16,797 bases of DNA, from assembly GCA_005881085.1 (NCBI GenBank), contig VBGU01000092.1:1-16797 (forward strand), written 5' to 3'. Every line of letters starts with the position of its first letter. Position 1 is the first letter of the stretch. Shown here piece after piece: positions 6,920 to 14,420 of the stretch. The DNA comes from Chloroflexota bacterium. Its GTDB lineage: Bacteria; Chloroflexota; Limnocylindria; P2-11E. The position numbers and the translations under genes are program-made. The notes under the pieces are model-generated. The model had not been told where the DNA came from. It ran no database searches and was given only the letters and a program-made list of their open reading frames with translations.

Positions 6920-8506
6920 ATGCGCGTGGCTCTGACCGTTGCGAACGCGATCGGTGACCGACTGCGCGCGGCGGGCGTGCGATATGTGTACGGGCATCCC
7001 GGCGGAGAGGTCGTCGATCTGATCGAAGGATTCCGAGAGGCCGGCCTCGAATTTGTTCTTGCAAAGCACGAGACCGCGGCGGCGTTCATGGCCGAGGCCG
7101 CCGCGACGGCCACCGGTATCCCGGGCGTCTGTCTCGCGACGCTCGGTCCCGGCGCTACCAACCTGGTGACCGGGGTCGCTCACGCGTACCTCGATCGGGC
7201 GCCCGTTCTCGCCTTCAGCGGTCAGCTCCCGGCGGAGCGGTACGAGATCGCGACACATCAGCGTCTCGATCTGCGGCATCTGTTCGCGCCGATCACGAAA
7301 TGGCAGGCGACCGTCTCATCCACAAACGCTGCCGCCGTGGTGGAGCGCGCGCTTCGCGTCGCGCAGCGTCCGCGGCGTGGTCCGGTCTACCTCGAGGTGC
7401 CCAGCGACATTTCGAAGCAGGACACCGTCGACGTCGCCCTCCCTCGTTTCGCGACCGAGCCTGTATCCGCGATCGATGAGGATGCGATCCGGACCGCGGC
7501 AGCGCGGCTCCGCGGAAGCGAGCGGCCGCTCCTCCTTGTGGGCATGGACGCGAACGAGGATGCCGTCGCCGGTCCGCTACGCCGGCTCGCCGAAGCCTGG
7601 AGCGTGCCCGTGATGGTGAGCCCGAAGGCCAAGGGCATCTTTCGCGAGGACCATCCGCTCTTCCTCGGCACCATCGAGGGACTCGGCACCGCGTATCTCT
7701 ACGACTACATCGACATGTGCGACCTCGTGCTCATGGTCGGGTTCGACCCGGTCGAGTTCGACCGGGATTGGACGGCTCGGGCCCGCATCGTTCATATCGG
7801 CGTCGTCCCGAACGACGACCGCTACTACGGCAGCGAGGTCGAAGTCGTCGGACCGATCGACACCGCTCTCGAGCGGCTCACGCCTGATCCAAAGCGGAAG
7901 CTCTCGCCCGACGAGATCCGCGCATTTCGCGACGCGTTCGCGGCGCGCCTTCGACCGAGCTCGGCTCGGCTGACGCCGCAGCAGGTCCTCGCGGAGCTGC
8001 GCGTGGCGCTGCCCGAAGACGCCGTCGTGACCTGCGACGTCGGCTATAACAAGGCGGTCAGCGCGCAGTGCTGGCAGTCGTACCGGCCGCGGACCTTCTT
8101 TCTGTCCAACGGCCTCTCGTCGATGGGTTACGGGCTCCCCGCGGCGCTTGCGTTGAAGATGGCCGAGCCTGCGCGGAATGTGGCCTGCGTGCTAGGCGAC
8201 GGCGGCTTCGCAATGTCGATGGCCGAGCTCGAAACGGGCGTGCGGCTCGGCCTCGGCGTTCTGATCGTCGTCCTGGTCGACGATGCGCTCTCGCAGATCC
8301 GGGCGGGCCAGGAACGGAAGGGCTATCCGGTGATCGGGACGACGTTCGGGTCTATCGACTACTCGAAGCTCGGCGCCGCGTTCGGAATCGAAGCCAAGAG
8401 CGTCTCGACCCTGGCCGAGTGCCGCGACGCGTTCCGCACGCCGCCCACGGATCGGCCACTGCTTGTCGCCGCGCGGATCGACCCGAACGCGTACCGGATC
8501 AGTTAG
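6920..8506 (+). CDS. Thiamine-diphosphate-dependent enzyme, acetolactate synthase-like
   Basis: The 528-residue protein has the three-domain layout of the acetolactate synthase / pyruvate oxidase superfamily. The N-terminal pyrimidine-binding domain has YGHPGGEV and the activating Glu51 in KHETAAAF, then LATLGPGATNLV. A middle domain spans about 185-330. The C-terminal pyrophosphate-binding domain has the GDGG motif at 426-429. The motif's usual terminal Asn-Asn is Asp454-Asp455 (LVDDALSQI), so this is probably not housekeeping IlvB. No regulatory IlvN subunit is nearby. The reaction is likely a 2-oxoacid decarboxylation or carboligation; the substrate is unknown. ATG 6920 lies only 11 bases from the divergent PrsW start and has no evident ribosome binding site. 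GTG 6926 is an alternative. It ends exactly against the convergent gene. Confidence 0.88.
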   Translation: MRVALTVANAIGDRLRAAGVRYVYGHPGGEVVDLIEGFREAGLEFVLAKHETAAAFMAEAAATATGIPGVCLATLGPGATNLVTGVAHAYLDRAPVLAFSGQLPAERYEIATHQRLDLRHLFAPITKWQATVSSTNAAAVVERALRVAQRPRRGPVYLEVPSDISKQDTVDVALPRFATEPVSAIDEDAIRTAAARLRGSERPLLLVGMDANEDAVAGPLRRLAEAWSVPVMVSPKAKGIFREDHPLFLGTIEGLGTAYLYDYIDMCDLVLMVGFDPVEFDRDWTARARIVHIGVVPNDDRYYGSEVEVVGPIDTALERLTPDPKRKLSPDEIRAFRDAFAARLRPSSARLTPQQVLAELRVALPEDAVVTCDVGYNKAVSAQCWQSYRPRTFFLSNGLSSMGYGLPAALALKMAEPARNVACVLGDGGFAMSMAELETGVRLGLGVLIVVLVDDALSQIRAGQERKGYPVIGTTFGSIDYSKLGAAFGIEAKSVSTLAECRDAFRTPPTDRPLLVAARIDPNAYRIS

Positions 8507-9379
8507 CTAGAACGCGGCGACGGCGGGGATCAGCTCGCGGGCCATGATCTCCAGCGGCTTGATCTTCCAGACGTCCCGCACTCCGCCGATCGCGGTCGTG
8601 AAGCCCATGCGAGCGAAAGGTCTCAGCTGGTCGACGAGCTGACCGACGTTCTCACCACGGTCGCCGGGGTCGAACCGGTACATCATCGTCTTCTCGATGT
8701 CGTCGTAATTCCGCTTCTCGCGCTCGCAATGCTTCTTCAGAACATCGAGCTTGTGCTGGACGCCCGGCGCCGGAAACAGGTTGCAGGCGTCGGCGTACTT
8801 GGCCACGAGGCGAAGCGTCTTCTGCTCGCCCATGCCGCCAATCATGATCCGCGGATGGGGCCGCGTGAGGCTCTGCGGCGAGCTCAACGGGCGCTCGAAG
8901 ACGAACTTCTTGCCTTCGAGCCGAGACTCATCGCCCTTCCACATCTGCAGGCATAAGCGGAGGGTGTCCTCTAGCCAGTCGAAGCGCTCGGGGACGGATG
9001 AAAATGGGATGCCGAGGCTCTTGGCCTCGTATTCATTCCAACCAGCCCCGATGCCGAGCATTCCACGGCCGCCGGACAGGATGTCGAGAGTCGTCGCTAT
9101 TTTCGCGATGACGCCCGGGTATCGGTACGGTGCGCCGGTGACGACTGTGACGAGCCGGGCACGCGATGTGTTCGCGGCGAGGTAGCCGAGAGTCGTGTAC
9201 GCCTCGAGCATCTCCTGCTCGGGAGGGCCGAGCGATTGGATCTGGAAGAAGTGGTCCATCACCCCGATGAGGTCGAAGCCGCCCTGGTCCGCGGTGCGGG
9301 CGATCTTCCCAAGGGTCGGCGCGATTTCTTTCGCGCCCCCGGGCCAGGTGAACGAGGGGATCTGCAGACCGATCTTCAT
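8507..9379 (-). CDS. LLM-class F420-dependent oxidoreductase (Rv1855c/TIGR03560-like)
   Basis: This is a luciferase-like (TIM barrel) oxidoreductase of 290 residues, of the branch that uses coenzyme F420 in actinobacteria and Chloroflexota. Visible family blocks are FDLIGVMDHFFQI near the N-terminus, VTVVTGAPYRYPGVIAK, ILSGGRGMLGIGAGWNEYEA, the HPRIMIGGMGEQKTL segment and KYADACNLF. ATG 9379 is chosen because it begins the first barrel strand (MKIGLQIPSF) and overlaps the TGA of the upstream gene in ATGA. It is third in the unit msrA, DUF3052-like, LLM. Substrate cannot be predicted; use of F420 rather than FMN is inferred from subfamily resemblance. Confidence 0.9.
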   Translation of the reverse strand: MKIGLQIPSFTWPGGAKEIAPTLGKIARTADQGGFDLIGVMDHFFQIQSLGPPEQEMLEAYTTLGYLAANTSRARLVTVVTGAPYRYPGVIAKIATTLDILSGGRGMLGIGAGWNEYEAKSLGIPFSSVPERFDWLEDTLRLCLQMWKGDESRLEGKKFVFERPLSSPQSLTRPHPRIMIGGMGEQKTLRLVAKYADACNLFPAPGVQHKLDVLKKHCEREKRNYDDIEKTMMYRFDPGDRGENVGQLVDQLRPFARMGFTTAIGGVRDVWKIKPLEIMARELIPAVAAF

Positions 9380-9747
9380 GCGGAGGCGACTTTTCTGAAG
9401 CGCAATGTCGTCCACGTCTCGTCGATCTTCGCGAACGCGATGGGCCGGTAGCCCTTCTCGCCGGTGATCTCGCCGAGCACGTCGCGATGCTTCCACCACG
9501 GGGTCGCGGGAAGATCGGTCACCGCCTTGGTCTTGCCGCCCTTCGGATATGCCACCCACAGAATCCCGCCGGGCTTCGCCGAACGTATCGCCCGCGGGCC
9601 GAGGCGCTGGAGCTCGGCGACGTTCGCGGCGAAGACCTGAACAAAGTCGAGATCTTTCGACGGCCGCGCGAGCAATCTCGTTCCCTCTGGCAGCGGGGCG
9701 AGCTGTCGCAGGTAGCCGGCAGGTGGATTCAGAACCGCAGCGCGCAT
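9376..9747 (-). CDS. DUF3052-like protein
   Basis: This small soluble protein has at least 123 residues. It shows the DUF3052-type pattern: MRAAVLNPPAGYL at the start, a Gly-rich PGGILWVAYPKGGKT block in the middle (about 79-93), and a KIDETWTTLRFRKV end, like the usual IDDVWSALRFR. The fold is thought to resemble a methyltransferase-like Rossmann domain lacking clear catalytic residues; its function is not established. Codons before ATG 9747 encode SRKLRLAPG, which matches the expected family N-terminus (KLGxxPG). The natural start may therefore be a CTG at 9777, because no ATG, GTG or TTG lies between that point and the in-frame TGA upstream. It overlaps the LLM gene by 4 bases and follows msrA by 43 bases. 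Confidence 0.75.
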   Translation of the reverse strand: MRAAVLNPPAGYLRQLAPLPEGTRLLARPSKDLDFVQVFAANVAELQRLGPRAIRSAKPGGILWVAYPKGGKTKAVTDLPATPWWKHRDVLGEITGEKGYRPIAFAKIDETWTTLRFRKVASA

Positions 9748-9790
9748 GCCCGGAGCGAGGCGAAGCTTCCGCGACAGCGCCGTGGCCGTG

Positions 9791-10390
9791 CTAGGTGACC
9801 TTCACGCGATCCGCGAAGTACTTGCGGACCTTTTGCACTTTCGGGGCGGCGTTGTAAACGATGTACGCCTGGTTCGGATTTCGGTCCGCGTAATCCTGGT
9901 GGTATTCCTCGGCTTCGTAGAAACGGTCGAGTGGCTTGACCTCGGTCACGATCGGCGCGTCAAAGACCTTCGCGCGATCGATCTGAGCGATGTAGGCCTC
10001 CGCGACGTGCCGCTGCGCGTCGTTCGCGTAGAAGATCGCCGAGCGGTACTGCTTTCCGACGTCCGGGCCCTGGCGGTCCCGCGTCGTCGGATCATGGGCG
10101 ATCGAGAAGAAGACCTTCAGCAGCTGCCCGTAGCTCACCTTCGCCGGATCGAAACGGACTTCGACCGCCTCGGCGTGCCCGGTGCGGCCCGACGAGACCA
10201 CGTCGTAGTCGGCCGTCTCGGCAGTGCCGCCGGCGTAACCCGACGTGACAGACTTAACGCCCTCCAACTGCTTGTAGACCGCCTCGACGCACCAGAAGCA
10301 CCCGCCCGCAAGGACGGCGACGGCCTCGCCGCCCGCTGACGGCACCGGCTCGTCAAGCTCGGGGTTTGGGAACTTCTCGGGGGAGACCAC
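9791..10390 (-). CDS. msrA: Peptide methionine-S-sulfoxide reductase
   Basis: MsrA repairs oxidised proteins by reducing methionine-S-sulfoxide. The 199-residue product has the catalytic GGCFWC motif (nucleophile Cys31, with Cys34) and GYAGGTAETADYDVVSSGRTGHAEAVEV. The usual phenylalanine-rich core (FFSIAHDPTTRDRQGPDVG) and YHQDYADRNP follow. No further Cys occurs, so recycling must use Cys34 or an external thiol instead of the C-terminal resolving cysteines of E. coli MsrA. GTG 10390 is the best start, because the longer frame to 10519 runs into the divergent gene. The GAGGAG upstream is rather far away. It heads a unit with the DUF3052-like and LLM genes and is divergent from the YjbR gene, 36 bases away. 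Confidence 0.95.
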   Translation of the reverse strand: MVSPEKFPNPELDEPVPSAGGEAVAVLAGGCFWCVEAVYKQLEGVKSVTSGYAGGTAETADYDVVSSGRTGHAEAVEVRFDPAKVSYGQLLKVFFSIAHDPTTRDRQGPDVGKQYRSAIFYANDAQRHVAEAYIAQIDRAKVFDAPIVTEVKPLDRFYEAEEYHQDYADRNPNQAYIVYNAAPKVQKVRKYFADRVKVT

Positions 10391-10426
10391 GATCCCAGAA
10401 CGATAGGCTCCTCGCGGACATTCCAG

Positions 10427-10822
10427 ATGACCACTCCGAGCGCCGCCCGCAAGCAGCTTCGCGCTCACGCGCTGAAGCATCCGGAGGCCTGGGCGGATGA
10501 ACCCTGGCCGGGCGACCACGTGGCCAAGGTGGGCAAGAAGATCTTCGTCTTCCTTGGCGGCGAGGGCTCGGACGTGTCGGTCGGTGTGAAGCTGCCACGT
10601 TCGCTGCTCTTCGCGCGCACGCAGAGGTTCGTGCAGAAGATGGGCTACGGGATGGACAAGTCGGGCTGGGTCATAGCGCGCTTCGGCAAGGACGAGGAGA
10701 TCCCGCTCGAGTTACTGCGAAGCTGGATCGACGAGAGCTACGAAACGGTCGCACCAACCGCGCTCCCGAAACGAAGGCGCGCGGTCGCGCCGAAACGCGA
10801 GGCGGCGGCGAAGCGCCGATGA
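10427..10822 (+). CDS. MmcQ/YjbR family protein with basic tail
   Basis: The 131-residue protein matches the MmcQ/YjbR fold: HALKHPEAWADEPWPGDHV near the start, KIFVFLGGEG in the middle, VGVKLPRSLLFAR, then GMDKSGWVIARF and the closing helix LLRSWIDESYETVAP. Proteins of this double-wing fold are often called DNA-binding, but their role is not settled. Residues about 113-131 form a Lys/Arg/Ala-rich basic tail (RRRAVAPKREAAAKRR), which would suit nucleic acid contact. It is first in a unit with the MBL-fold gene (ATGA overlap) and tryptophanase. The start at ATG 10427 lacks a clear ribosome binding site but agrees with the family N-terminus. Confidence 0.85.
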   Translation: MTTPSAARKQLRAHALKHPEAWADEPWPGDHVAKVGKKIFVFLGGEGSDVSVGVKLPRSLLFARTQRFVQKMGYGMDKSGWVIARFGKDEEIPLELLRSWIDESYETVAPTALPKRRRAVAPKREAAAKRR

Positions 10823-11538
10823 GGATCGCTCCCGGTATCCATCGCATCGGCGCGGGCCTCGTGAACTGCTATCTGCTCGAGGAGAGCGGCGAGATCACGA
10901 TCATCGATGCTGGCGCGCCTGGCTACTGGAACGATCTGCCGAGCGAACTCGCTGCAATGGGTCGGACATTCTCTGACATTCGAGCACTCGTGCTCACCCA
11001 CGCCCATATAGATCACGTCGGCTTCGCCGAGCGCCTGCGCCGCGAAAAGGGCGTGCCGGTGAGCGTGCACGAGCTCGACGCGAAGATGGCGCGCGGCGAG
11101 GCGAGACCCCAGAACCAGAAGATGCTCGGCATCGGATTTGCGGCCCTCCGCTTCATCCGTTTCGCGTTGACGAAGGGGATGCTTCGTGCGACGCCGATCC
11201 TCGAGGTTGCCACGTTCGGCGACGGGGCGACCCTCGACGTACCCGGTGCGCCACGCGTCGTTGCTGTCCCGGGTCACAGCGAGGGAAGCGCCGCGCTGCA
11301 TCTGCCCGCACGGAAGGTGCTCTTCGTAGGCGACGCATTCGCAACGCTCAACGTGCTTTCAGGGAAGACCGGGCCGCAGCTCGCGCCTTTCGGAAGCGAC
11401 TTCCCGCGGGCACGCGAGTCGCTGAAGCGAATCGAGGCTATCGAAGCGGATGTCGTGCTCCCGGGACACGGCCAGCCCTGGACCGGCGGCGTAGCCGAGG
11501 CGGTCCGCCTCATCCGACAAGGAGCGCCGCCGCACTAG
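10819..11538 (+). CDS. MBL-fold metallo-hydrolase
   Basis: This zinc-dependent hydrolase has 239 residues. The metal ligands are clear: His61, His63, Asp65 and His66 in THAHIDHVG, His153 in PGHSEGS, Asp172 in FVGDAF and His217 in PGHGQPW. The N-terminus IAPGIHRIGAGLVNCYLLEE is typical of the glyoxalase II-like branch, which hydrolyses thioesters, lactones or similar substrates. A helical insert at about 95-125 might form the substrate lid. It starts in the ATGA overlap with the YjbR gene and is followed 13 bases later by the tryptophanase gene, so the three genes are probably one transcript. The substrate is unknown. Confidence 0.9.
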   Translation: MRIAPGIHRIGAGLVNCYLLEESGEITIIDAGAPGYWNDLPSELAAMGRTFSDIRALVLTHAHIDHVGFAERLRREKGVPVSVHELDAKMARGEARPQNQKMLGIGFAALRFIRFALTKGMLRATPILEVATFGDGATLDVPGAPRVVAVPGHSEGSAALHLPARKVLFVGDAFATLNVLSGKTGPQLAPFGSDFPRARESLKRIEAIEADVVLPGHGQPWTGGVAEAVRLIRQGAPPH

Positions 11539-11551
11539 CATCGGCGCCGCA

Positions 11552-12943
11552 GTGCCGGATCGCTTCACGACGATCATCGAGCCATTCCGCATCCACTCCG
11601 TGGAACCGCTTCGCATGACGACCGAGGACGAACGCCGGCAGAAGATCAAGGCGGCGGGCTACAACGTCTTCGCGCTGCGTGCCGAGGACGTGCTCATCGA
11701 CCTCCTCACCGACTCAGGCACGGGTGCGATGTCGCGCGATCAGTGGGCCGCGATCCAGCACGGCGACGAGAGCTATGCGGGATCCCCCTCGTGGTTCCGT
11801 TTCCTCGAGGCGGTGCAGCGGCTCTTTCCCTTCCGGCATGTGATCCCGACGCATCAGGGCCGCGCGGCCGAGCGCATCCTCTTTTCGGTCATCGCGGGTC
11901 CGGGCAAGGTCATCCCGAACAACACCCATTTCGATACCACGCGCGCGAACATCGAGGCGACCGGCGCCGAGGCCGTCGACCTCGTCATCGCGGAAGGTCG
12001 CGAGCCGCAACGTCTTCACCCGTTCAAAGGAAACATGGATGTCCACGCGCTCGAGGACCTCCTCGGGAAGCGCGCGCGAGACGTGCCGGTGGTCTTCATC
12101 ACCGTGACCAATAACTCCGGCGGCGGGCAGCCGGTCTCAATGGAGAACATCCGCGCGGTGCGCGCCGTCTGCGAGCGTTATCGCGTCCCGTTGTTCCTTG
12201 ACGCCTGCCGTTTCGCCGAGAACGCCTGGTTCATCCGGCTGCGCGAGAACGGGTACGCAGGGCGCGACGTGGGCGACATCGTGCGCGAGATGGCGTCGTA
12301 CGCCGACGGCATGACGATGAGCGCCAAGAAAGATCCGCTCGCGAACATCGGCGGGTGGCTCGCGATGAACGACGACGGTCTCGCCGAGAAGTGCCGCAAC
12401 CTTCTCATCCTCACCGAGGGCTTCTCGACGTACGGCGGCCTCGCCGGGCGCGACCTCGAGGCGATCGCGCAGGGACTCTCCGAGGCGATCGAACCCGATT
12501 ACCTCCGCTACCGCATCCGTTCGACCGAATATCTCGCCGACGCGCTCGATGGCGCGGGCGTGCCGATCGTGAAACCGGCCGGTGGCCACGCGGTCTACAT
12601 CGACGCGCGTGCGCTCCTCCCGCACATCCCGCCGCTCGCATACCCAGGAGAGTCGCTCGCCGTCGCGCTCTACGAAACAGGCGGGGTCCGCACCGTCGAG
12701 ATCGGAACGGTCATGTTCGGTCGCCGTCCTGATGGAAGCGAGGCGCCGGCGACGTTGGATCTTGTCCGCATGGCGATCCCTCGGCGCACCTACACGCAGA
12801 GCCACATCGACTACGTGATCGAGGTCGTCCTGGCCGTCGCGAAGAAGGCGTCGGAGCTCCGCGGGTACCGGATCGTCAACGAGCCGCCGCAGCTCCGCCA
12901 CTTCACCGCGCGGTTCGAGCCGCTTCCCGCCGCTACGCGATGA
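11552..12943 (+). CDS. tnaA: Tryptophanase (tryptophan indole-lyase)
   Basis: This PLP-dependent beta-eliminating lyase (463 residues) splits L-tryptophan into indole, pyruvate and ammonia. The PLP lysine is Lys260 in TMSAKKDPL. PTHQGR (99-104), IDLLTDSGTGAM (49-60), STYGGLAGRD (292-301) and Tyr75 in GDESYAGS are family hallmarks. Positions that separate the two family members are of tryptophanase type: Asp128 (Thr in tyrosine phenol-lyase), Ile384 in VEIG (Arg in the phenol-lyase), and His450 in LRHFTARF (Phe in the phenol-lyase). GTG 11552 gives the expected N-terminus (IEPFRIHSVEPL). No tnaC-like leader or tryptophan permease is adjacent. The gene follows the MBL hydrolase by 13 bases and overlaps the convergent tetR gene by 11 bases. 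Confidence 0.92.
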   Translation: MPDRFTTIIEPFRIHSVEPLRMTTEDERRQKIKAAGYNVFALRAEDVLIDLLTDSGTGAMSRDQWAAIQHGDESYAGSPSWFRFLEAVQRLFPFRHVIPTHQGRAAERILFSVIAGPGKVIPNNTHFDTTRANIEATGAEAVDLVIAEGREPQRLHPFKGNMDVHALEDLLGKRARDVPVVFITVTNNSGGGQPVSMENIRAVRAVCERYRVPLFLDACRFAENAWFIRLRENGYAGRDVGDIVREMASYADGMTMSAKKDPLANIGGWLAMNDDGLAEKCRNLLILTEGFSTYGGLAGRDLEAIAQGLSEAIEPDYLRYRIRSTEYLADALDGAGVPIVKPAGGHAVYIDARALLPHIPPLAYPGESLAVALYETGGVRTVEIGTVMFGRRPDGSEAPATLDLVRMAIPRRTYTQSHIDYVIEVVLAVAKKASELRGYRIVNEPPQLRHFTARFEPLPAATR

Positions 12944-13481
12944 GCCGCTCCAGCGCACGCAGCTGACGGTCGACCTCCTTCGGATCGCGGCCCTCGGTGG
13001 GAAGCATGAAGAGCCCCTTCAGGGTCGCGACGATGAGCGCCGCGAGGTCGTCGGCCTTCGCGGGGTTGGCGATTGCGCCCTCTTTGGCGGCCTGCCGTAG
13101 CAGAGCGCTGAGGACCTTCTGCCACGTGTTGTCGACATCGCGCACGATCGCGGCGATCGCGCGGTCGCGACGTCCACGCATTGCCAGCTCACCCATGACG
13201 ACGAAGAGCTTCGGCTCGGTCCTTGCGAGGCGGCGGATACCCGCGAAGTGCGCCCGCACCTGCTCCCCGGGCGAGCCCGCTGGCTGCAGCGTTGTTCGGA
13301 AACGCTCCATCGCATACCCGACCACGCCGCGGATCAGCTTCTCCTTCGTGGGGTAGTAGTAGTGCAGCGTCGCGATGTTGACGCCGACCCTCGCCGCGAT
13401 GTCGCGCGTGCGGAGCCCCTCGAAGCCTCGCTCGGCGAGGAGGTCGTAGGCCGCTTGTACGAGTGCCTCTTGTCTTTCCAT
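12933..13481 (-). CDS. TetR-family transcriptional regulator
   Basis: The 182-residue repressor-type regulator has the TetR N-terminal DNA-binding domain: QAAYDLLAERGFEGLRTRDIAARVGV with a helix-turn-helix at about 24-44 ending in ATLHYYYPTKEKL. The C-terminal half is a helical ligand-binding domain of unknown specificity. ATG 13481 is chosen over the TTG one codon earlier. A perfect palindrome begins on this start codon, so the regulator probably represses itself. It is divergent from the F420-type nitroreductase gene, the most likely target, and its 3' end overlaps tryptophanase by 11 bases. Because no ribosome binding site is visible, its message may be leaderless. Confidence 0.92.
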   Translation of the reverse strand: MERQEALVQAAYDLLAERGFEGLRTRDIAARVGVNIATLHYYYPTKEKLIRGVVGYAMERFRTTLQPAGSPGEQVRAHFAGIRRLARTEPKLFVVMGELAMRGRRDRAIAAIVRDVDNTWQKVLSALLRQAAKEGAIANPAKADDLAALIVATLKGLFMLPTEGRDPKEVDRQLRALERLIA

Positions 13482-13498
13482 CAATCAGATGATTGAAT
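13470..13498 (+). promoter_or_regulatory. Candidate promoter of the nitroreductase gene
   Basis: TTGTCT at 13470-13475 and TTGAAT at 13493-13498 are spaced by 17 bases, each matching four of six consensus positions. The operator palindrome covers the spacer and most of the -10 element, so a bound TetR protein would block it. The match is weak and based on the sigma-70 consensus. Confidence 0.3.
13481..13496. promoter_or_regulatory. Palindromic TetR operator, candidate
   Basis: TCAATCA, 2 bases, TGATTGA form a perfect 7+7 palindrome. It touches the first base of the regulator start codon and lies 44 bases before the nitroreductase start. TetR dimers usually bind such palindromes beside their own gene. 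It overlaps the candidate plus-strand promoter at 13470-13498. Confidence 0.65.
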
Positions 13499-13540
13499 GG
13501 TACGGCACCCGCATCCAACGCCCTAGGGGAGGTCCACACG

Positions 13541-13969
13541 ATGGCGAGAACAGCAAACGCAGCGAGCACAACGAAATCCGAGCGGCCGCTCGCGGGAAGG
13601 ATCTTCGGTCTCTTCACGCCGATCCTGAACCGCTTCACGACGCGAATCGCCGGCAGGCGGTATGTACCGTTGTACGTCCTCCTGCGCCACCGAGGTAGGC
13701 GCTCCGGCCGCGAATACGCGACGCCTGTGGTGGGAATGCGCGTCCCAGGTGGCTTCGCGATCCCGATGGCGTTCGGCGAAGGCGCCGACTGGTATCGCAA
13801 CATCGTGTCCGCCGGCGGAGCCACCATCCGCCAACACGGGACCGAGCATCACCTCGTGGATCCCGCCGCGATCGATCCGGATTCGGCCGCGTCGCCGTTC
13901 CCGGGATGGCAGAGGCCGGTTTTTCGCGCTCTTGGCATTCGGCGGTTCTTGTTCCTTAAGGGCACGTAG
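13541..13969 (+). CDS. Deazaflavin (F420H2)-dependent nitroreductase family protein
   Basis: The 142-residue protein belongs to the Ddn-type split beta-barrel family, whose characterised members reduce nitro compounds, enones or quinones with F420H2. Family blocks include LNRFTTRIAGRRYVPLYVLLRHRGRRSGREYATPVV (shown here as separate pieces: RRYVPLYVLLRHRGRRSGRE, then YATPVVGMR), GADWYRNIVSAGGATIR and PGWQRPVFRALGIRRFLFLK. The start is ATG 13541, after the strong ribosome binding site AGGGGAGG (13525-13532); a frame open from 13493 has no such site. It is divergent from the TetR regulator and most likely controlled by it, which suggests a response to a xenobiotic or quinone-like ligand. Confidence 0.88.
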   Translation: MARTANAASTTKSERPLAGRIFGLFTPILNRFTTRIAGRRYVPLYVLLRHRGRRSGREYATPVVGMRVPGGFAIPMAFGEGADWYRNIVSAGGATIRQHGTEHHLVDPAAIDPDSAASPFPGWQRPVFRALGIRRFLFLKGT

Positions 13970-14005
13970 CGCAGGACACGGTTCGAGTCCGCTAGGGTCT
14001 CCGCC

Positions 14006-14383
14006 ATGCCAGAAAGCGCGGTCAACGTGCGATACATGGTCGACGACGTCGAGGCCGCGATCGCGTTCTACACGACGCACTTCGGATTCGCCGTTCGCTC
14101 GAATGCCGGCCCAGCCTTCGCCGACATCGTGCGCGGCCCACTTCGCATCCTACTGAGCGGACCGAAGAGCTCCGCCGGCCGTCCGATGCCAGACGGCCGC
14201 CAACCCGGGCCTGGCGGGTGGAACCGCATCCATTTCATCGTCGACGACATCGAGACCGAGGTCGCGCGCCTTCGCGCGGCGGGCGTGCGTTTCCGGAGCG
14301 ACATCATCAGCGGGCCCGGTGGCAAGCAGATCGTGCTCGACGATCCTTCGGGCAATCCGATCGAGCTCTTTGAGGCACGGTAA
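14006..14383 (+). CDS. VOC-family (glyoxalase/dioxygenase-like) protein
   Basis: This single VOC protein has 125 residues with two beta-alpha-beta-beta-beta modules. Module one opens with VRYMVDDVEAAIAFYTTHFG and module two with IHFIVDDIETEVARLRAAGV. It closes with VLDDPSGNPIELFEAR, where the Glu of IELFE is the usual metal ligand; the His of RIHFIVDD may be another. VOC proteins include glyoxalase I, ring-cleaving dioxygenases and resistance proteins; the exact function cannot be told. It starts 37 bases after the nitroreductase gene on the same strand, so it may be co-transcribed under the same TetR control. Confidence 0.88.
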   Translation: MPESAVNVRYMVDDVEAAIAFYTTHFGFAVRSNAGPAFADIVRGPLRILLSGPKSSAGRPMPDGRQPGPGGWNRIHFIVDDIETEVARLRAAGVRFRSDIISGPGGKQIVLDDPSGNPIELFEAR

Positions 14384-14420
14384 CGGTGGAGGGCCCCGGC
14401 AGCCGCACCTCGTGTTTAGA

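Noticed and set aside
6384..6935. 183-codon plus-strand frame opposite PrsW
   Set aside because: It is the charged mirror image of hydrophobic PrsW helices, a typical antisense shadow.
10391..10519. Longer MsrA start
   Set aside because: It would overlap the divergent YjbR gene, and the added residues do not resemble MsrA or a signal peptide.
12137..12958. 273-codon minus-strand frame opposite tryptophanase
   Set aside because: It is antisense to a gene with complete catalytic motifs; no domain was recognisable.
14384..14420. Possible terminator between the VOC and SIMPL genes
   Set aside because: No convincing stem or T run could be found in the 37-base gap.
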